A DNA stretch of 64,000 nucleotides from Icerya purchasi. Taxonomy: Eukaryota > Arthropoda > Insecta > Hemiptera > Monophlebidae. This document shows, piece by piece, positions 21,217 through 32,300 of the stretch. Positions within the stretch are counted from its first letter, which is position 1, and each line of letters begins with the position of its first letter. The translations under genes were made by a program, and so were the position numbers. Where the stretch lies: the NCBI GenBank assembly GCA_039619475.1, contig CM077116.1, forward strand, positions 21,789,443 to 21,853,442, read 5' to 3'. The notes under the pieces were generated by a model. The model was not told where the DNA came from and did no database searches. It was given only the letters and a program-made list of their open reading frames with translations.

Positions 21217-22467
21217 ATGAATTTTCAAATAAAACAATTTATCCGCAGAGAAAAAGTATTACAATATATCGGTCAACTTATATTGTATCAATGCATATAT
21301 GGTATAAAAACAGACAGACGATACTATACGTTGCTGACGACCTCTGCGATACTGTTCGTACAATTTGTAATGCAACCGGTGTTTAAAGGAAATTCCTCAA
21401 GTAATTACTTAGAAAATATTATATATGTTATTTACGTAACACTTGGCATATATTTAACATTAAAGTGTAGAAATCAACCGATCAAGGAATTATTTGTTCA
21501 AGCCGAACGGTTCTCATCTTACGAGGAACGTATGGACGAGATAATTAATGGCCATCCTTCTTGTAATGTCAATAGCAATACTTACTGCACCGAATGGAAT
21601 TCACCGAATCAGTTCTTTATATTGTATGCAATTTATTTTTATGGAATATGTTTTCTCGGTTTTGCGTATCCTCTAATAATCTATACATTTTTCGTTGATA
21701 AATCTCGATTAGAATATAATTACGAACAATATCTTTCAATGCCGATTTGGGTACCTTACGAAGTGAACAGCTCATTTAGATATTACATGACTGAATTTTA
21801 TATTATCATTATGGCTTGTCCTATGTGGATTTCGGTTACGTCGGTTATGTCTTTTCTTCGTTATCTTCTAGCTGTTGCAAGACAAGAAATGAATTTGTTA
21901 CAACAACTAATGAAACAGATTGATTATTTAGCTGAAGTTCGCGTCAGAGTTACTAATAATGATCGTAAGACAAATTCGATTGATAACCTTAATAGCGACA
22001 ACTTTTTATATGTTCTTTTAGAAATTATAAAACAGCATCACATGTTATACAATTACATCCGTGATGTTTATAAATTTATAGAGTCTACGTTAATTGTGTG
22101 CTTTATAACTGCATATGTAGTTGTCGTGTTGGATATTTATCTTCTTCTTTTGCACTCGGATATGAAACGTAACGTCCAATGGATATTTAGTATCTTTACT
22201 GGCGTGTTTATGATATTTTTGACAATGTACGAATGTCAGTATTTTGTTGAATTTAACGAAATTTTTTCCAAATCGTTATACGAATCAAAATGGTACGAAA
22301 AGCAATTGCATGTTCAAAAAATGGTACTTTCCGTAACTTTACTTATGAATCTCGATTTGTCATGTCGATTTACACCTAATGTAAAACTATCGTACTCGCT
22401 ATTTGCTTCTGTAATGAAGTCTGTTTACTCGGTAAGTAGTTTTCTGTTGAACATAAAAGCGCTATAA
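21217..22467 (+). CDS. Odorant receptor (insect OR, 7tm_6 family), copy 2
   Basis: Intact 416-codon single-exon frame, colinear with OR1 and differing at about thirty residues (roughly 92% identity by eye). Differences cluster in the fourth hydrophobic segment (residues about 197-208: FIITYPVWISIM in OR1, IIMACPMWISVT here) and around 293-304. That is a pattern one might see if ligand-contact regions differ, though this is inference. The seven hydrophobic segments and C-terminal OR motifs are all kept. It should act with Orco as an odorant-gated channel. Upstream it has a shortened module because of the BEL insertion. Downstream, its flank matches that of the OR3 stub. Confidence 0.9.
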   Translation: MNFQIKQFIRREKVLQYIGQLILYQCIYGIKTDRRYYTLLTTSAILFVQFVMQPVFKGNSSSNYLENIIYVIYVTLGIYLTLKCRNQPIKELFVQAERFSSYEERMDEIINGHPSCNVNSNTYCTEWNSPNQFFILYAIYFYGICFLGFAYPLIIYTFFVDKSRLEYNYEQYLSMPIWVPYEVNSSFRYYMTEFYIIIMACPMWISVTSVMSFLRYLLAVARQEMNLLQQLMKQIDYLAEVRVRVTNNDRKTNSIDNLNSDNFLYVLLEIIKQHHMLYNYIRDVYKFIESTLIVCFITAYVVVVLDIYLLLLHSDMKRNVQWIFSIFTGVFMIFLTMYECQYFVEFNEIFSKSLYESKWYEKQLHVQKMVLSVTLLMNLDLSCRFTPNVKLSYSLFASVMKSVYSVSSFLLNIKAL

Positions 22468-23000
22468 AGGAATTTTATATTCTTTGCAAACAAAAATATT
22501 ATAGAAAGTTCAGTTAACAAATATTAAAAGCGAGCGTTTTAGGATTAATGTTTAGAATTTTCTACTATCAATTTTTCAAATACTCCTCATGCTTAACTAT
22601 TGGTTTCTATGTTAGCTGGAATACTTTTTAGTTTAGTTGTATTCTTGATTTAATTTATGTTATTTTATCGCGTTTTTTAATTATAATTTCATGCTCGTAG
22701 CCTTAAAAGATAATTCTTCTTATTATCGAGTTCAATTAGTACAATGGCAGCAGTTGTAGAATGTTGGCCATTCTTATCTTATATTATTTTTTCTCGTGCG
22801 ATAGAGATTATTTTGAGTTACATACAGGTCTTGATTTATGGAAGTTCGGTAGAACTCGCGTTTTCGATTTTGGCAAATATTTTCACTTTTCGAAAAGCCG
22901 AAAACGCGAGTAAACGTTTAATTAGAGAAGCTATCGAAATCGAAAAGTACAAAAATTTCAATAGAGATGTTGGTGTAAAAATTGATCCCAATTAGAAGAC
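22468..23000 (+). repeat. OR downstream module, copy at OR2
   Basis: Matches 26958-27360 after the OR3 stub, from AGGAATTTTATATTC through TTTATCGCGTTTTTTAA to ATAGAGATTATTTT. An 83-codon frame at 22744-22995 (MAAVVECWPFLSYII..) has its middle frame preserved in the second copy (WAHFLSYVICSHTIEIILS). This may reflect a fossil exon or chance. I do not call a gene. Confidence 0.6.
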
Positions 23001-23340
23001 TATTATTGGTCAGATAGAAAGTAGAAGTGATATCGGCCAATCAGAAGGTCGGATGTAATTGTCGGCTTATCTATATAAAGGCTGGGTTTCCCTCAGTTGG
23101 TTCATTGTGTTTATGGCTCTGATGATGAATAGAGCGCATTGCTATTTGAAACGTTAACAGAAGAAAAAAATTGTGCCGTGGTTGTTCTCGAAAAAAGTAG
23201 AATAATGGTCAACAACAATAAGCACGAAAATTTAAAATCATTTTTAATGAATGAAGTAGGGAGAAGGAGGGGAAAAGACCGTAAAAGGAGCGAACAGTTG
23301 GCAGAAAATAGAAGACATTTGTATTGAGAGAACTAAGATC
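23001..23340. other. Intergenic with a TATA-like box, unclassified
   Basis: CTATATAAAGG lies near 23069-23079, followed by GATGATGAATAGAGC and GAAACGTTAA. The GATGATG..GAAACGTT pattern recurs in many invertebrate repeats, so this is probably transposon-derived leader sequence. No gene is supported. Confidence 0.3.
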
Positions 23341-24065
23341 AGTGGCGTGATTGCAACGTGCCTTGAAGATTTATAAGAATTAATGAACATGAGCTTACGT
23401 ATAAAGACAACTAAAAATGGATGGCTATTGGTAGTGTAACGAACACGGTTAATGGAACACTGCGCATCGAAAATGTGACGATCGAGAGGATCAGCTCGAT
23501 AAAATATTTGGAATGTCATATCAACGAAAGATGGGAAATATCTACGACGCGAGAGCGCGCTTTCAAAAAATGAATAAGATACTAACAAACCGGGATGTAA
23601 AGATAAACTTGCAAATACGCCTTCTTCGGTGTTATATTTTCTGCGTTCTGCTATATGGCGTCGAATCTTCAACAGTTCCAATGACATTATGTAAAAAGTT
23701 GGAAGCTTTTGACATGTGGACATACCGAAGAATGTTAAAAATTCCCTGGACGGCCAAAGTTACGAATGCCGAAGTACTAAAACGATTAAACAAGAAAATT
23801 GAAATTGCCAACTCAGTTAAAATAATGAAATTAGAATATTTCGGCTGTATAATGAGGAACAGCAAATATGAGCTGCTTCAAGTGTTAATACAGGGCAAGA
23901 TAGAAGGTAGGCGTGGGCGTGGACGACCAAGAATAATGTGAATAGAAAACCTACGGAAGTAGTTCAAATTAGATACGGTGGAAATATTCAGGAGAGTCAT
24001 GGATAAAGATCAAGTCGAGCAGATGATCGCCAATGAGGACAGGGCACATAGAAGAAGAAGAAATA
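23341..24065 (+). pseudogene. RTE-like non-LTR RT C-terminal fragment
   Basis: Broken upstream frames contain GTLRIENVTIERISSIKYL. From 23513 an open frame reads LQIRLLRCYIFCVLLYGVES, FDMWTYRRMLKIPW, LEYFGCIMR and GKIEGRRGRGRPRI, and ends after an IANEDRAHRRRR-like tail. This is the RT C-terminal region common in insect elements annotated as endonuclease-reverse transcriptases (RTE-like by recollection). Only the end of the RT is present, and stops near 23325 and 23939 break it. Confidence 0.65.
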
Positions 24066-24079
24066 GATGAGTAGGAAAT

Positions 24080-25767
24080 GAAGAAGAGAAAAATAAACAG
24101 TAGCAATTAAAAATCAGGAGGAAGTAAGTCGCGGCTGTTGAGTCAAAAGGGAAAACAAAGAGCAACGGGAGGGGGAACGTTAGGGCACAATACAGGAGGA
24201 GATATAGAATAATGTTTTTGATAAAGGGAAAAAGAGTAAGCAACATTCGTGCAGAACCGAAGCAGCCGGTTGAATTTAAGTTATAATTCATATGCAAGCG
24301 TGATTCGTAGCCAACGCTATACAACCCCGACAATTTCACCGCTGCATAATTAAAACAGCAACGGTGAAAACGAAAATTAATAAGAATGCAACTCAGTTCG
24401 GAAATTGAGTGAATCATCTCAACGTGAATTCGAGAAAAAAAAGAATACAATAAGTACCCCAATGCCTGTTAGTGGTTAAAGCCACTTCAACATCACTATA
24501 TATTCAAAAATAAGAACGGAAAAGGTAAGATAGAGGGAAAAAATTACTAAAATAAAATCATTGATCAACCGGTTAATATGATCCGCATTGAATAGTGGAA
24601 AGGAGATTAAACGAGAAGGAAGAAACGGAGGAGTAAAGGAGGAGAAAGAAGATAGAAGGTAATATAGTAAAGAAAATACAGACCCGATTTTTCTCATTTT
24701 CTTTTTATGTATAGTTTAAGAAGGATAAATGAATTAAAATGGATATTATTAGTCAGGAAACAAGAAAGAGAGTCAACAAAGGATGAAGAGGTAGCAATAT
24801 TGTTTGAAGAAAGAGGCTCGATGATGGCCACAGAAGTATCCTTAATTAAGGGTGAAGGAGCGGAAGAGGAATTAGGATTAACCAAGGAGACAGGAGTGGC
24901 ACTAGCCGAATTTGATGGAAGACAATTACTTGAAGAGAAGGATTTGTTAAGAGTCTAACTATTACATGGTGATGGGAAACGATTGGACGGAAGAGGGGGA
25001 AATTGAGGAGAGGAATTATGGAAAGATTTTGAATTACGGATTTTGTGAAAGGTGGGAGATTTGGATCGGAGGTGAGAGGGAACAGTCGACGGAGGATTAG
25101 AAGAAATATTGTTGGAAGAGATGGAAGTTGAGACTCGGTTGGCACATGAAAAGGCCGGAGGAACTATATTGATCTTTTTGAATTGTGAAGCCTCATGGAA
25201 CGAGATATTTTCAAACGTCATAATACATTTGATTTATTTTTGTTTAAGTCACTCAGGACAAAATCGATCATTGCGCAGTGTGTTCCTTTACAATTACGGC
25301 AAGTGGGAGGAACCTGTAGGTTGCTGCAGAACCGATGATAGAGTACCCATACTTTGCGATGTGTCTAAAAAAGAAACATTTAGAGAATTGCGTAGGTAGA
25401 CGAACGCTAGCAGAAACGAGGAATCGAATTTTGAATACCGTAACGTGCTCAGGGTGAGAGAAATGTTATGAAATCTGATTTCAACAGAACCGGTCGGAAT
25501 TTTATTACTATCAAAAGAACGATGTATGCGGCGAATGCTCGTGGGGGAAGAAGAAACGGAATTAATCAGCCTGGCAAGTGCTAAGGGATAGAGGTTGCCT
25601 AGATTTTTATCCGCGGAGCAACTTCCGACGTGAACGGTGAAAAGTCCTGGATGATCGGCCGAGAAAAATAAAATATCTTTACTATTATTATAATTATTTA
25701 TACTATCGTTGTTATAGTTACTACTATTATTACTATTATTGGTAGTGGTAGTGGATAATTGAAACAA
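24080..25767 (-). pseudogene. Decayed LINE-B-family 5' part (ORF1)
   Basis: From 25767 downward the minus strand reads an Asn-rich start, then PGLFTVHVGSCSADKNLGN, YPLALARLINSVS and SIRRIHRSFDSNKIPTGSV. It then reads MTFENISFHEAS and SPTFHKIRNSKSF near 25221-25030. Each matches LINE B ORF1 in order, with an internal deletion. The zinc-knuckle region is badly eroded. The 24080-24900 part is weaker and assigned by position. Confidence 0.6.
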
Positions 25768-26375
25768 TTTTCATATTTTATTTTTTTACAGCCAACCTAT
25801 ATTTATTGTTTAAATTAATTTATAGTATATTGCTTGCACGTAAATATGTTTACATGTTTGTCTTATTCCCATATAGTCAAAAAATATTGGAAAAAAACTG
25901 ATAATACTTTAAATGTTTCAATTGTACCTGGTAGGGGGACGGTAGAAACAGAATCCAGGGACAATTGAAACAACAGTGATGAATAATACGCAACTATTTG
26001 AAATATTTATTTCTTATATATTATAAACGATAAAAATTAACTGATACCTTTTTACATTATTTATGCATACCAACTACTAAAAATAATAATAAAATATTAA
26101 ATCACTATATCAAAATAAAGAGTTAATCTTTATTAATGAAAAATAAGAATTGCTTAGATAATTCGAATTACTTTATGAATTATTCAGAAAAACAATTATG
26201 GCGTATAGAGGGATAATTCTTGTCGAATGCATTCCTTGTGGGACCATTTGCGACATTCTATGCATTGGACCCATTTTTTTTTTTTTTTTAGGTCGGCTTG
26301 AACCATAAGGTTCCAAACAAACCAAACAGAAACATTCTTTTTTTTTCTTTTTTTTTTTTTTTTTTTTTTTTTTTG
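25768..26375. other. Intergenic with T-runs and small palindromes
   Basis: AT-rich. GTTTCAATTGT at 25917-25927 and ACAATTGAAAC at about 25969-25979 form an inverted pair, and AATTGAAACAATT lies near 25757. Long T runs at about 26275-26290 and 26338-26374 look like poly-A tails of minus-strand retroelements. The bases between them (AGGTCGGCTTGAACC..) may be a tiny retro-insert. No gene. Confidence 0.4.
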
Positions 26376-26640
26376 GACACGTCAACAGTGGAACTTACCC
26401 AACGCAGAGAATTGTCCATTATATAAGGAAAAGATTAGAAATTGAGGAGATAAAGAAGGCTAACAAAGGAATTGGAATTATATTGAGAGGGGAGTGCAAG
26501 AATGGCATGGGCACTATAAGGAGTGGGAAGGCCAAGGCGCAGAAGAACACAAAGGTGATTGAACAAGAGAAAAACGGAAAAGAGAAGTCGGAAGTAGACT
26601 ATGATTGAACCGCAGACGAACTATGGAGGAAATAATCGAA
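26376..26640 (-). pseudogene. LINE-B-family 3' end fragment
   Basis: Adjoins a long poly-T (tail). The minus strand reads LRLGLPTPYSAHAILALPSQ near 26560-26500, matching LVLGLPTPFNATYILSFPLP of LINE B. Severely truncated and broken. Confidence 0.5.
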
Positions 26641-26714
26641 CGGCTAAAACAATTGTTACGCCGGTTTCATCAATACTATAAATATCTTTTGCTTCAAACT
26701 TGTTTTGATCCATA

Positions 26715-26957
26715 ATGTACGAATGCCAGTATTTCGTTGAATTTAACGACATTTTTTCAAAATTGTTGTACGAAACAAGATGGTACGAAAAACGATTGGA
26801 TATTCAGAAAATGGTACTTTCCATAACTTTACTTATGAATCTCGACTCTTCATACCGTGTAACACCTAATATAAAACTATCCTCTTCGCTATTTGCTTCA
26901 GTAATTAAGTCTGTTTACTCGATAAGTAGTTTTCTGATGAACTTAAAGGCGCTATAG
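26715..26957 (+). pseudogene. Odorant receptor C-terminal stub, copy 3
   Basis: 80 codons equivalent to residues 337-416 of OR1 and OR2 (MYECQYFVEFN.. through FLMNLKAL), about 80% identical to OR2. The upstream 336 codons are absent; LINE debris ends about 75 bases before. It opens on an ATG that is an internal Met codon in the intact copies, so the open frame looks like a small gene but lacks six of seven membrane segments. The 3' flank matches the OR2 flank, confirming a third array member. Confidence 0.85.
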
Positions 26958-27723
26958 AGGAATTTTATATTCTTTGCAAACTAAAATATGTATTACAGAA
27001 AGTCCCGTTGAAAAATTTTAAGAACGAACACTTGAGGAATTTTCATTTGAACTTTTCTACCACGAATCATTCCAAGTTATAAACTCGCGCATTGTTCGTC
27101 ATGCTTAACTACTGACCTCATTGTTTGCTGTAATATTTTATAGTTTAGTTTGTATTCTTGATTTAATCGATGTCATTTTATCGCGTTTTTTAAATGATAA
27201 TTTCCTTTCCGTAGACTTAAGAAAAAATTCCCTTAATATTGTATTGGATTCGTATTATGGGCGCACTTCTTATCGTATGTTATTTGTTCTCATACAATAG
27301 AGATTATTTTAAGTTGCGTATCGATCTGGATTTGTAGAAGCAATGTGCTTCATCGGCTAATACATTATATAGAAGTAGAATGTTACGCAAAGCATACAAT
27401 ATCTTGAAAATGTAACCTTTTTAGATGTTAAAGTCTAAACGTGCGACAAACAAAGCAAACATTTTTAAGACTACCTTCTGACTATGTTTTAAAAACTTCA
27501 TTCAGTGATTTTTGTAACATCCAGAGCAGATAATGTAGAAATCTTTCGAATGGAGAAAATAACGAAACGGGAGAATAATCGACGAACAATAATAAAGCTT
27601 CTACCATTTCTTATGCTGGTTAATCGTTAAAGTAATTTTGTTTTCATATATTTTCATTCGAAATAATAATAGACCGTATAAAATTTATCGATGCGATTTT
27701 TTATTCTTGTAATACGAATTTAA
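26958..27723 (+). repeat. OR downstream module, copy at OR3 stub
   Basis: The first 400 bases are diverged but clearly align with 22468-22880. The remainder to 27723 is AT-rich host sequence with no gene seen, ending at the LINE C target site. Confidence 0.6.
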
Positions 27724-27735
27724 TCGTTAATCTTC
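27724..27735. repeat. Target-site duplication of LINE C, left
   Basis: TCGTTAATCTTC, exactly repeated at 33145-33156. Confidence 0.85.
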
Positions 27736-27976
27736 GGTTCGTGAGTTAACGTGTTCCGAGTTAGACGTAGTTGTACGCGTATGCGAAACAGAGTTTTAAC
27801 CTTATCTTATCTTCTATAGTTTATCTCTAACATATTAATCGTTTTGTATTCGTGTTCCGATAAGTGTCAAGTAAATCGTAATCGCAACGTAAGACTTTGC
27901 CGGTCGCAGCCGACCTCACTGGTTTTTCGTAAATCAGACAATCAAAACGACATCCGGTACTGAGTACAGACCGAGC

Positions 27977-29287
27977 ATGTCGTACGCAACTGCAACGAAA
28001 AAAGAAACCTTCCCGTCCGCCAACCAAGCTATAATTTTCCCACACGTCGATGGAGCTCCGCTGCCGTATTACGCTCGAAAAATGGTAAACATCATAGGTA
28101 ATAATATACTACATTGCGCCAAAATATCGAATAACCGCGTTCGAATGTATATCAGAAGCAGAGAAATCGCTGAAAATTTTTTCAAGTCAGGTGGAGAAAT
28201 CGAGATTAATAGAAAACTAGTCAAAGCCAGATGGTACCGACAAGAAAAAAATGATAAAAAAGTAATCGTATCTAATGTACCCCCCCACGTCCCCCATGCA
28301 GAAATAATTAAACTAATCGTCTCCCACGGAGTAGTACCTACTTCAGACATGAAATTCTTGCGACTTACGCAGGAAGAGGGTTTGACTAATATCCTTTCAG
28401 AAAGAAGATTTGTATATATCTCAGCAGAAACTTCGGAAAAATTGCCGAACTCAGAGTTTGTCAAATATGAAGACGACGAATATCGAGTATTTTACAATGA
28501 TGCTCAAATCAAATGCTTCATCTGCCATCAATTCGGTCACACAACGCAGTCATGTGAGTTTAACAGATCCGAAGAATATAATGAAACTCTGGATAAATCC
28601 CAAAAATTAACGTCCAAAGAATCAGAAAAAAATTCCTATAAATCGAACGATGACGAAAAGGATGTGAACAACACAATTAAAATTGTCGAATCAACTGGAA
28701 ATGCTAACACGGAGGCACCTTCCAACACCATCTGCCAAAGTGAAGACGTACCTCGTGGTAACGAAAATTATACCCGCGATGAAACGGACGTTGTTCAACA
28801 GACCATTAAAAGACCACTATCAATCAGCACCCAATCTCACAGCGACCAAACAGTTGACGACCTCCCAACGCCCGCTAACGAAACAGAAACACCACATACA
28901 AAAAAACAAAAACAAAAGAAGGCCAAAATCGAAAATCCGGCAACAACTTCAACCGAAGAAACATTCTCAACAAAACAACTTTTGGAATCCATCGAAGAAA
29001 ACTTTGAAAAAAAGAAGCAAGATTATCCGATATCACTTTCCAACTTCAAATTACTCATGGATCTCGTAAAAGGGCAGCAAGATCCTACCCAATGCGTAGC
29101 TCAACTCACCACCGATTTCAACGGTATAATAAAAATCCTGGCCGACAATTATCTGCATCTGGAACACCGATCAATGAAAAATCGTTTTACAAGACTGAAA
29201 AAAAAATTAGAAGAATCGATTTCAGAAAATGCTGAAAGTCCAGACAATCCAGATAACATACAGAAGGAGCCCGACATGAACGATTGA
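27977..29287 (+). CDS. LINE C ORF1 protein (single zinc knuckle)
   Basis: Intact 436-codon frame. The N-terminal half has a KVIVSNVPPHVPHAEIIKL stretch (residues 95-113) that looks RRM-like. One C-x2-C-x4-H-x4-C knuckle lies at residues 180-193 (CFICHQFGHTTQSC). The middle (200-320) is polar and low complexity, with a Lys-rich KKQKQKKAK patch near residues 310-320 that could act as a nuclear localisation signal. The C-terminus (about 390-425) is charged and may be coiled-coil. I-type ORF1 proteins bind the element RNA to form the particle that delivers it to the nucleus. Confidence 0.85.
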   Translation: MSYATATKKETFPSANQAIIFPHVDGAPLPYYARKMVNIIGNNILHCAKISNNRVRMYIRSREIAENFFKSGGEIEINRKLVKARWYRQEKNDKKVIVSNVPPHVPHAEIIKLIVSHGVVPTSDMKFLRLTQEEGLTNILSERRFVYISAETSEKLPNSEFVKYEDDEYRVFYNDAQIKCFICHQFGHTTQSCEFNRSEEYNETLDKSQKLTSKESEKNSYKSNDDEKDVNNTIKIVESTGNANTEAPSNTICQSEDVPRGNENYTRDETDVVQQTIKRPLSISTQSHSDQTVDDLPTPANETETPHTKKQKQKKAKIENPATTSTEETFSTKQLLESIEENFEKKKQDYPISLSNFKLLMDLVKGQQDPTQCVAQLTTDFNGIIKILADNYLHLEHRSMKNRFTRLKKKLEESISENAESPDNPDNIQKEPDMND

Positions 29288-29377
29288 ATTCGAATGGTAA
29301 TACGCAATCTACTTTGCTATTTGTAAAAATTTATCTAAATCGTATCAACAATAATTAATCCAATCCGTTATTCTTAA

Positions 29378-32300
29378 TACCTAATCAAATACGTTATTCA
29401 ATGGAATTGTAACGGCGTGAGAAGCCATAAAAATGAACTCCAACTCTTAATTCAAAAAACCTCTCCCCAAATCATCACTCTACAAGAAACCCATTTACGG
29501 TCACAAATTTCGTTTCAAATTCCCAAGTATAAAATTTTTCGTAACGACTACTCTGGAGGCATCATTGCTTGTGGTGGAGTCGCAATTCTAGTGAATAAAG
29601 ATATAAAAGCAGTCCCAATCCCTTTAATCAGTAATTTACAAGCCATAGCCGTTCAAGTATATACTCTTAACCATTTCAAAAGCCCTATCACTATCTGCAA
29701 TATTTATATACCCCCTGATCAAAATCTCCAGAGCGATGAATTAAATGATATTCGAAATCAGCTACCAACTCCCTACATTATCACCGGTGACTTCAACGCT
29801 CACAGCCCAACTTGGAACTCAAATAACACAAATAATCGAGGTAATTCCGTAGATAAATATTTAAACCAAACAGATTCCGTTCTTTTAAACACCGGCGATA
29901 ACACACATTTTAACGCTTCTAATGGAAGTTTCTCCGCAATTGACCTAACCTTTTGCTCACCTAATATAGCCCATTTTCTAAATTGGAAACCTCTCGATGA
30001 CCTGTACTTTAGTGATCATTTTCCGATCGAAATTTCGTTAAACAATAACCAAACCCCACACAACGAATTGAAAAAATATCCGAAATGGATTATTAATAAA
30101 GCCGACTGGATTAAATTCCAACAAAATTTTTCCTTTACCTTCGACTACCAACTTTCTATCGACGATAATGTCAAAAATTTCACAACCTCTGTCGTACATG
30201 GAGCCTCGGTTAGCATACCAAAATCTTCTTCCAAATTTCCTCCCAAGGTAGTCCCTTGGTGGTGCCCAGAAATCAAAACTACAATCAAAAACCGAAAACG
30301 TGCATTACGCAAATACAAAAAAAATCCTACATTGGAAAATTTAATTTTTTTTAAAAAAAATAGAGCCCAAACTCGCTTAATCATTCGCCAAAAAAAAAAC
30401 GAAAGTTGGGTAAAATTTATAAAATCGATTACTCAAAATTCATCTATTAAAGAAACTTGGAGAAAAATAAAAATCCTAAAGGGCTCATACATCCCCCACA
30501 CCATAAATTTTTTAACAGTCGACAACAAAATTTTAACAGATCAAACTGAAATTACAAATAGTCTAGCCCAACATTTTTCCGATGTATCAGCATCCTCTAA
30601 CTACAGCATGTTTTTTCAAAACCATAAGATTCAGAAAGAAAAAATTGAAATAAATTTTAATTCAGATAACTCAGAACCTCACAATGCACTGTTTTCTATT
30701 GATGAGCTTGAAATAGCTCTAAACCATAATATCCGAGACTCTTCACCAGGACCAGATGATATTCACCCTCAAATGATCAAAAAATTACCTCAATCAGGTT
30801 TAGAAGCCCTTCTTCAGATTTTCAATTCCATTTGGGTCTACGACACTTTCCCCACCAAATGGAGACACGCTATTGTCATTCCCATCTTAAAACCAAATAA
30901 GGACGCCAACCTACCAACTGGTTATCGACCTATTTCTTTAACATGCGTCCCATGCAAAATAATGGAGAAAATGGTCAGTACACGACTAATTTGGTATCTC
31001 GAATCGAATAATTACTTAAGCAGTCTCCAAAGCGGTTTTCGAAAAAATCGTTCTACGTTAGATCAATTATTAGACCTCCAACAAGAAATAACATCTGCCT
31101 TCAAAAACAAGGAAAATCTATACTCCATATTCTTTGACCTCGAAAAAGCTTATGATAAAGCATGGAGATCCAAAATCCTACGTAGACTTCATTCACTCGG
31201 TATAAAAGGTCATCTAGCATATTTCGTACAGAATTTCCTAAAAGACCGAACTTTCCAAGTGAGACTAAATAACGAATCCTCCAAAATTTTTGGAATAGAG
31301 AATGGAGTACCCCAAGGTTCCGTTCTCAGCACAATCCTTTTCATAATTCTGATTGACGATATAACCGAAATAATCTCCTACCCGATATCCTTACGACTGT
31401 TCGCAGATGATATAAACATAGCCTTACGTTGCAATAGCCCACAAATAGCATATCAACTTCTTCAACCAACGTTAAACAAACTTCAAATCTGGGCCGAAGA
31501 AAACGGCCTTTCCTTTTCTAGCAGTAAAACACACATAGTTAATTTCAGCCACAAAAGAAAATCCCTAACAGAACCAACTCTCACTTTCTATAATAAACCT
31601 CTTCAGTATAAAACCTCAACAAAGTTTCTAGGCCTAACTTTTGATCAAAAACTTACGTGGATTCCACATATTAAAGAAACGAAAGCCGAAATTCTCCGAT
31701 CCTTGAATTTATTAAAAATAATTAGAAACCCTCGACACAACCCATCTCGATCCCTCCTGCTACTATTCTATCGTGCCCTAATTCGATCAAAAATCGAATA
31801 CGGAGCACCCATATACTGTTCTGCAAAACAATCAGCTCTCTCCAGCCTAGACATTGTTAATAACGCAGCGATTCGACTATGCATAGGAGCTCTTCCATCT
31901 TCGCCTAATCTTAGCATTTACTGCGAAGCTGCTGAACTCCCTCCATCTTATCGTAGAAAATTACTAACAAACAAGTATCTAGCCAAAACAATGTCAAACA
32001 CATCCCATCCAATATCTAAAAGAGTCATAGATTTTTTCTCAATTCCATCAATCTCAGTCCACGAACCAATCACTTCATTCACTGAAATAATCAGAAGTAA
32101 TCATATTTTCCCACTACTTCAACAACAAATAAATCAACAATATCAGCCATGGCTTATATCCATTCCTCCAATAAATATCTCGCTTACAGCCTACCCAAAA
32201 CCAGACTACACACCTTTCATAATTAAAAATCACTTCATTGATCAATTATCGAGATACAGTGGCCATATACACTGCTTCACAGACGGCTCAAAAAGAAAAA

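Noticed and set aside
23069..23079. TATA box as promoter of a host gene
   Set aside because: No host coding sequence follows; the downstream frame is RT debris.
27977..29287. Host gene candidate of 436 codons
   Set aside because: It sits between a 12-bp duplication and a LINE ORF2, with a gag knuckle; it is LINE C ORF1.
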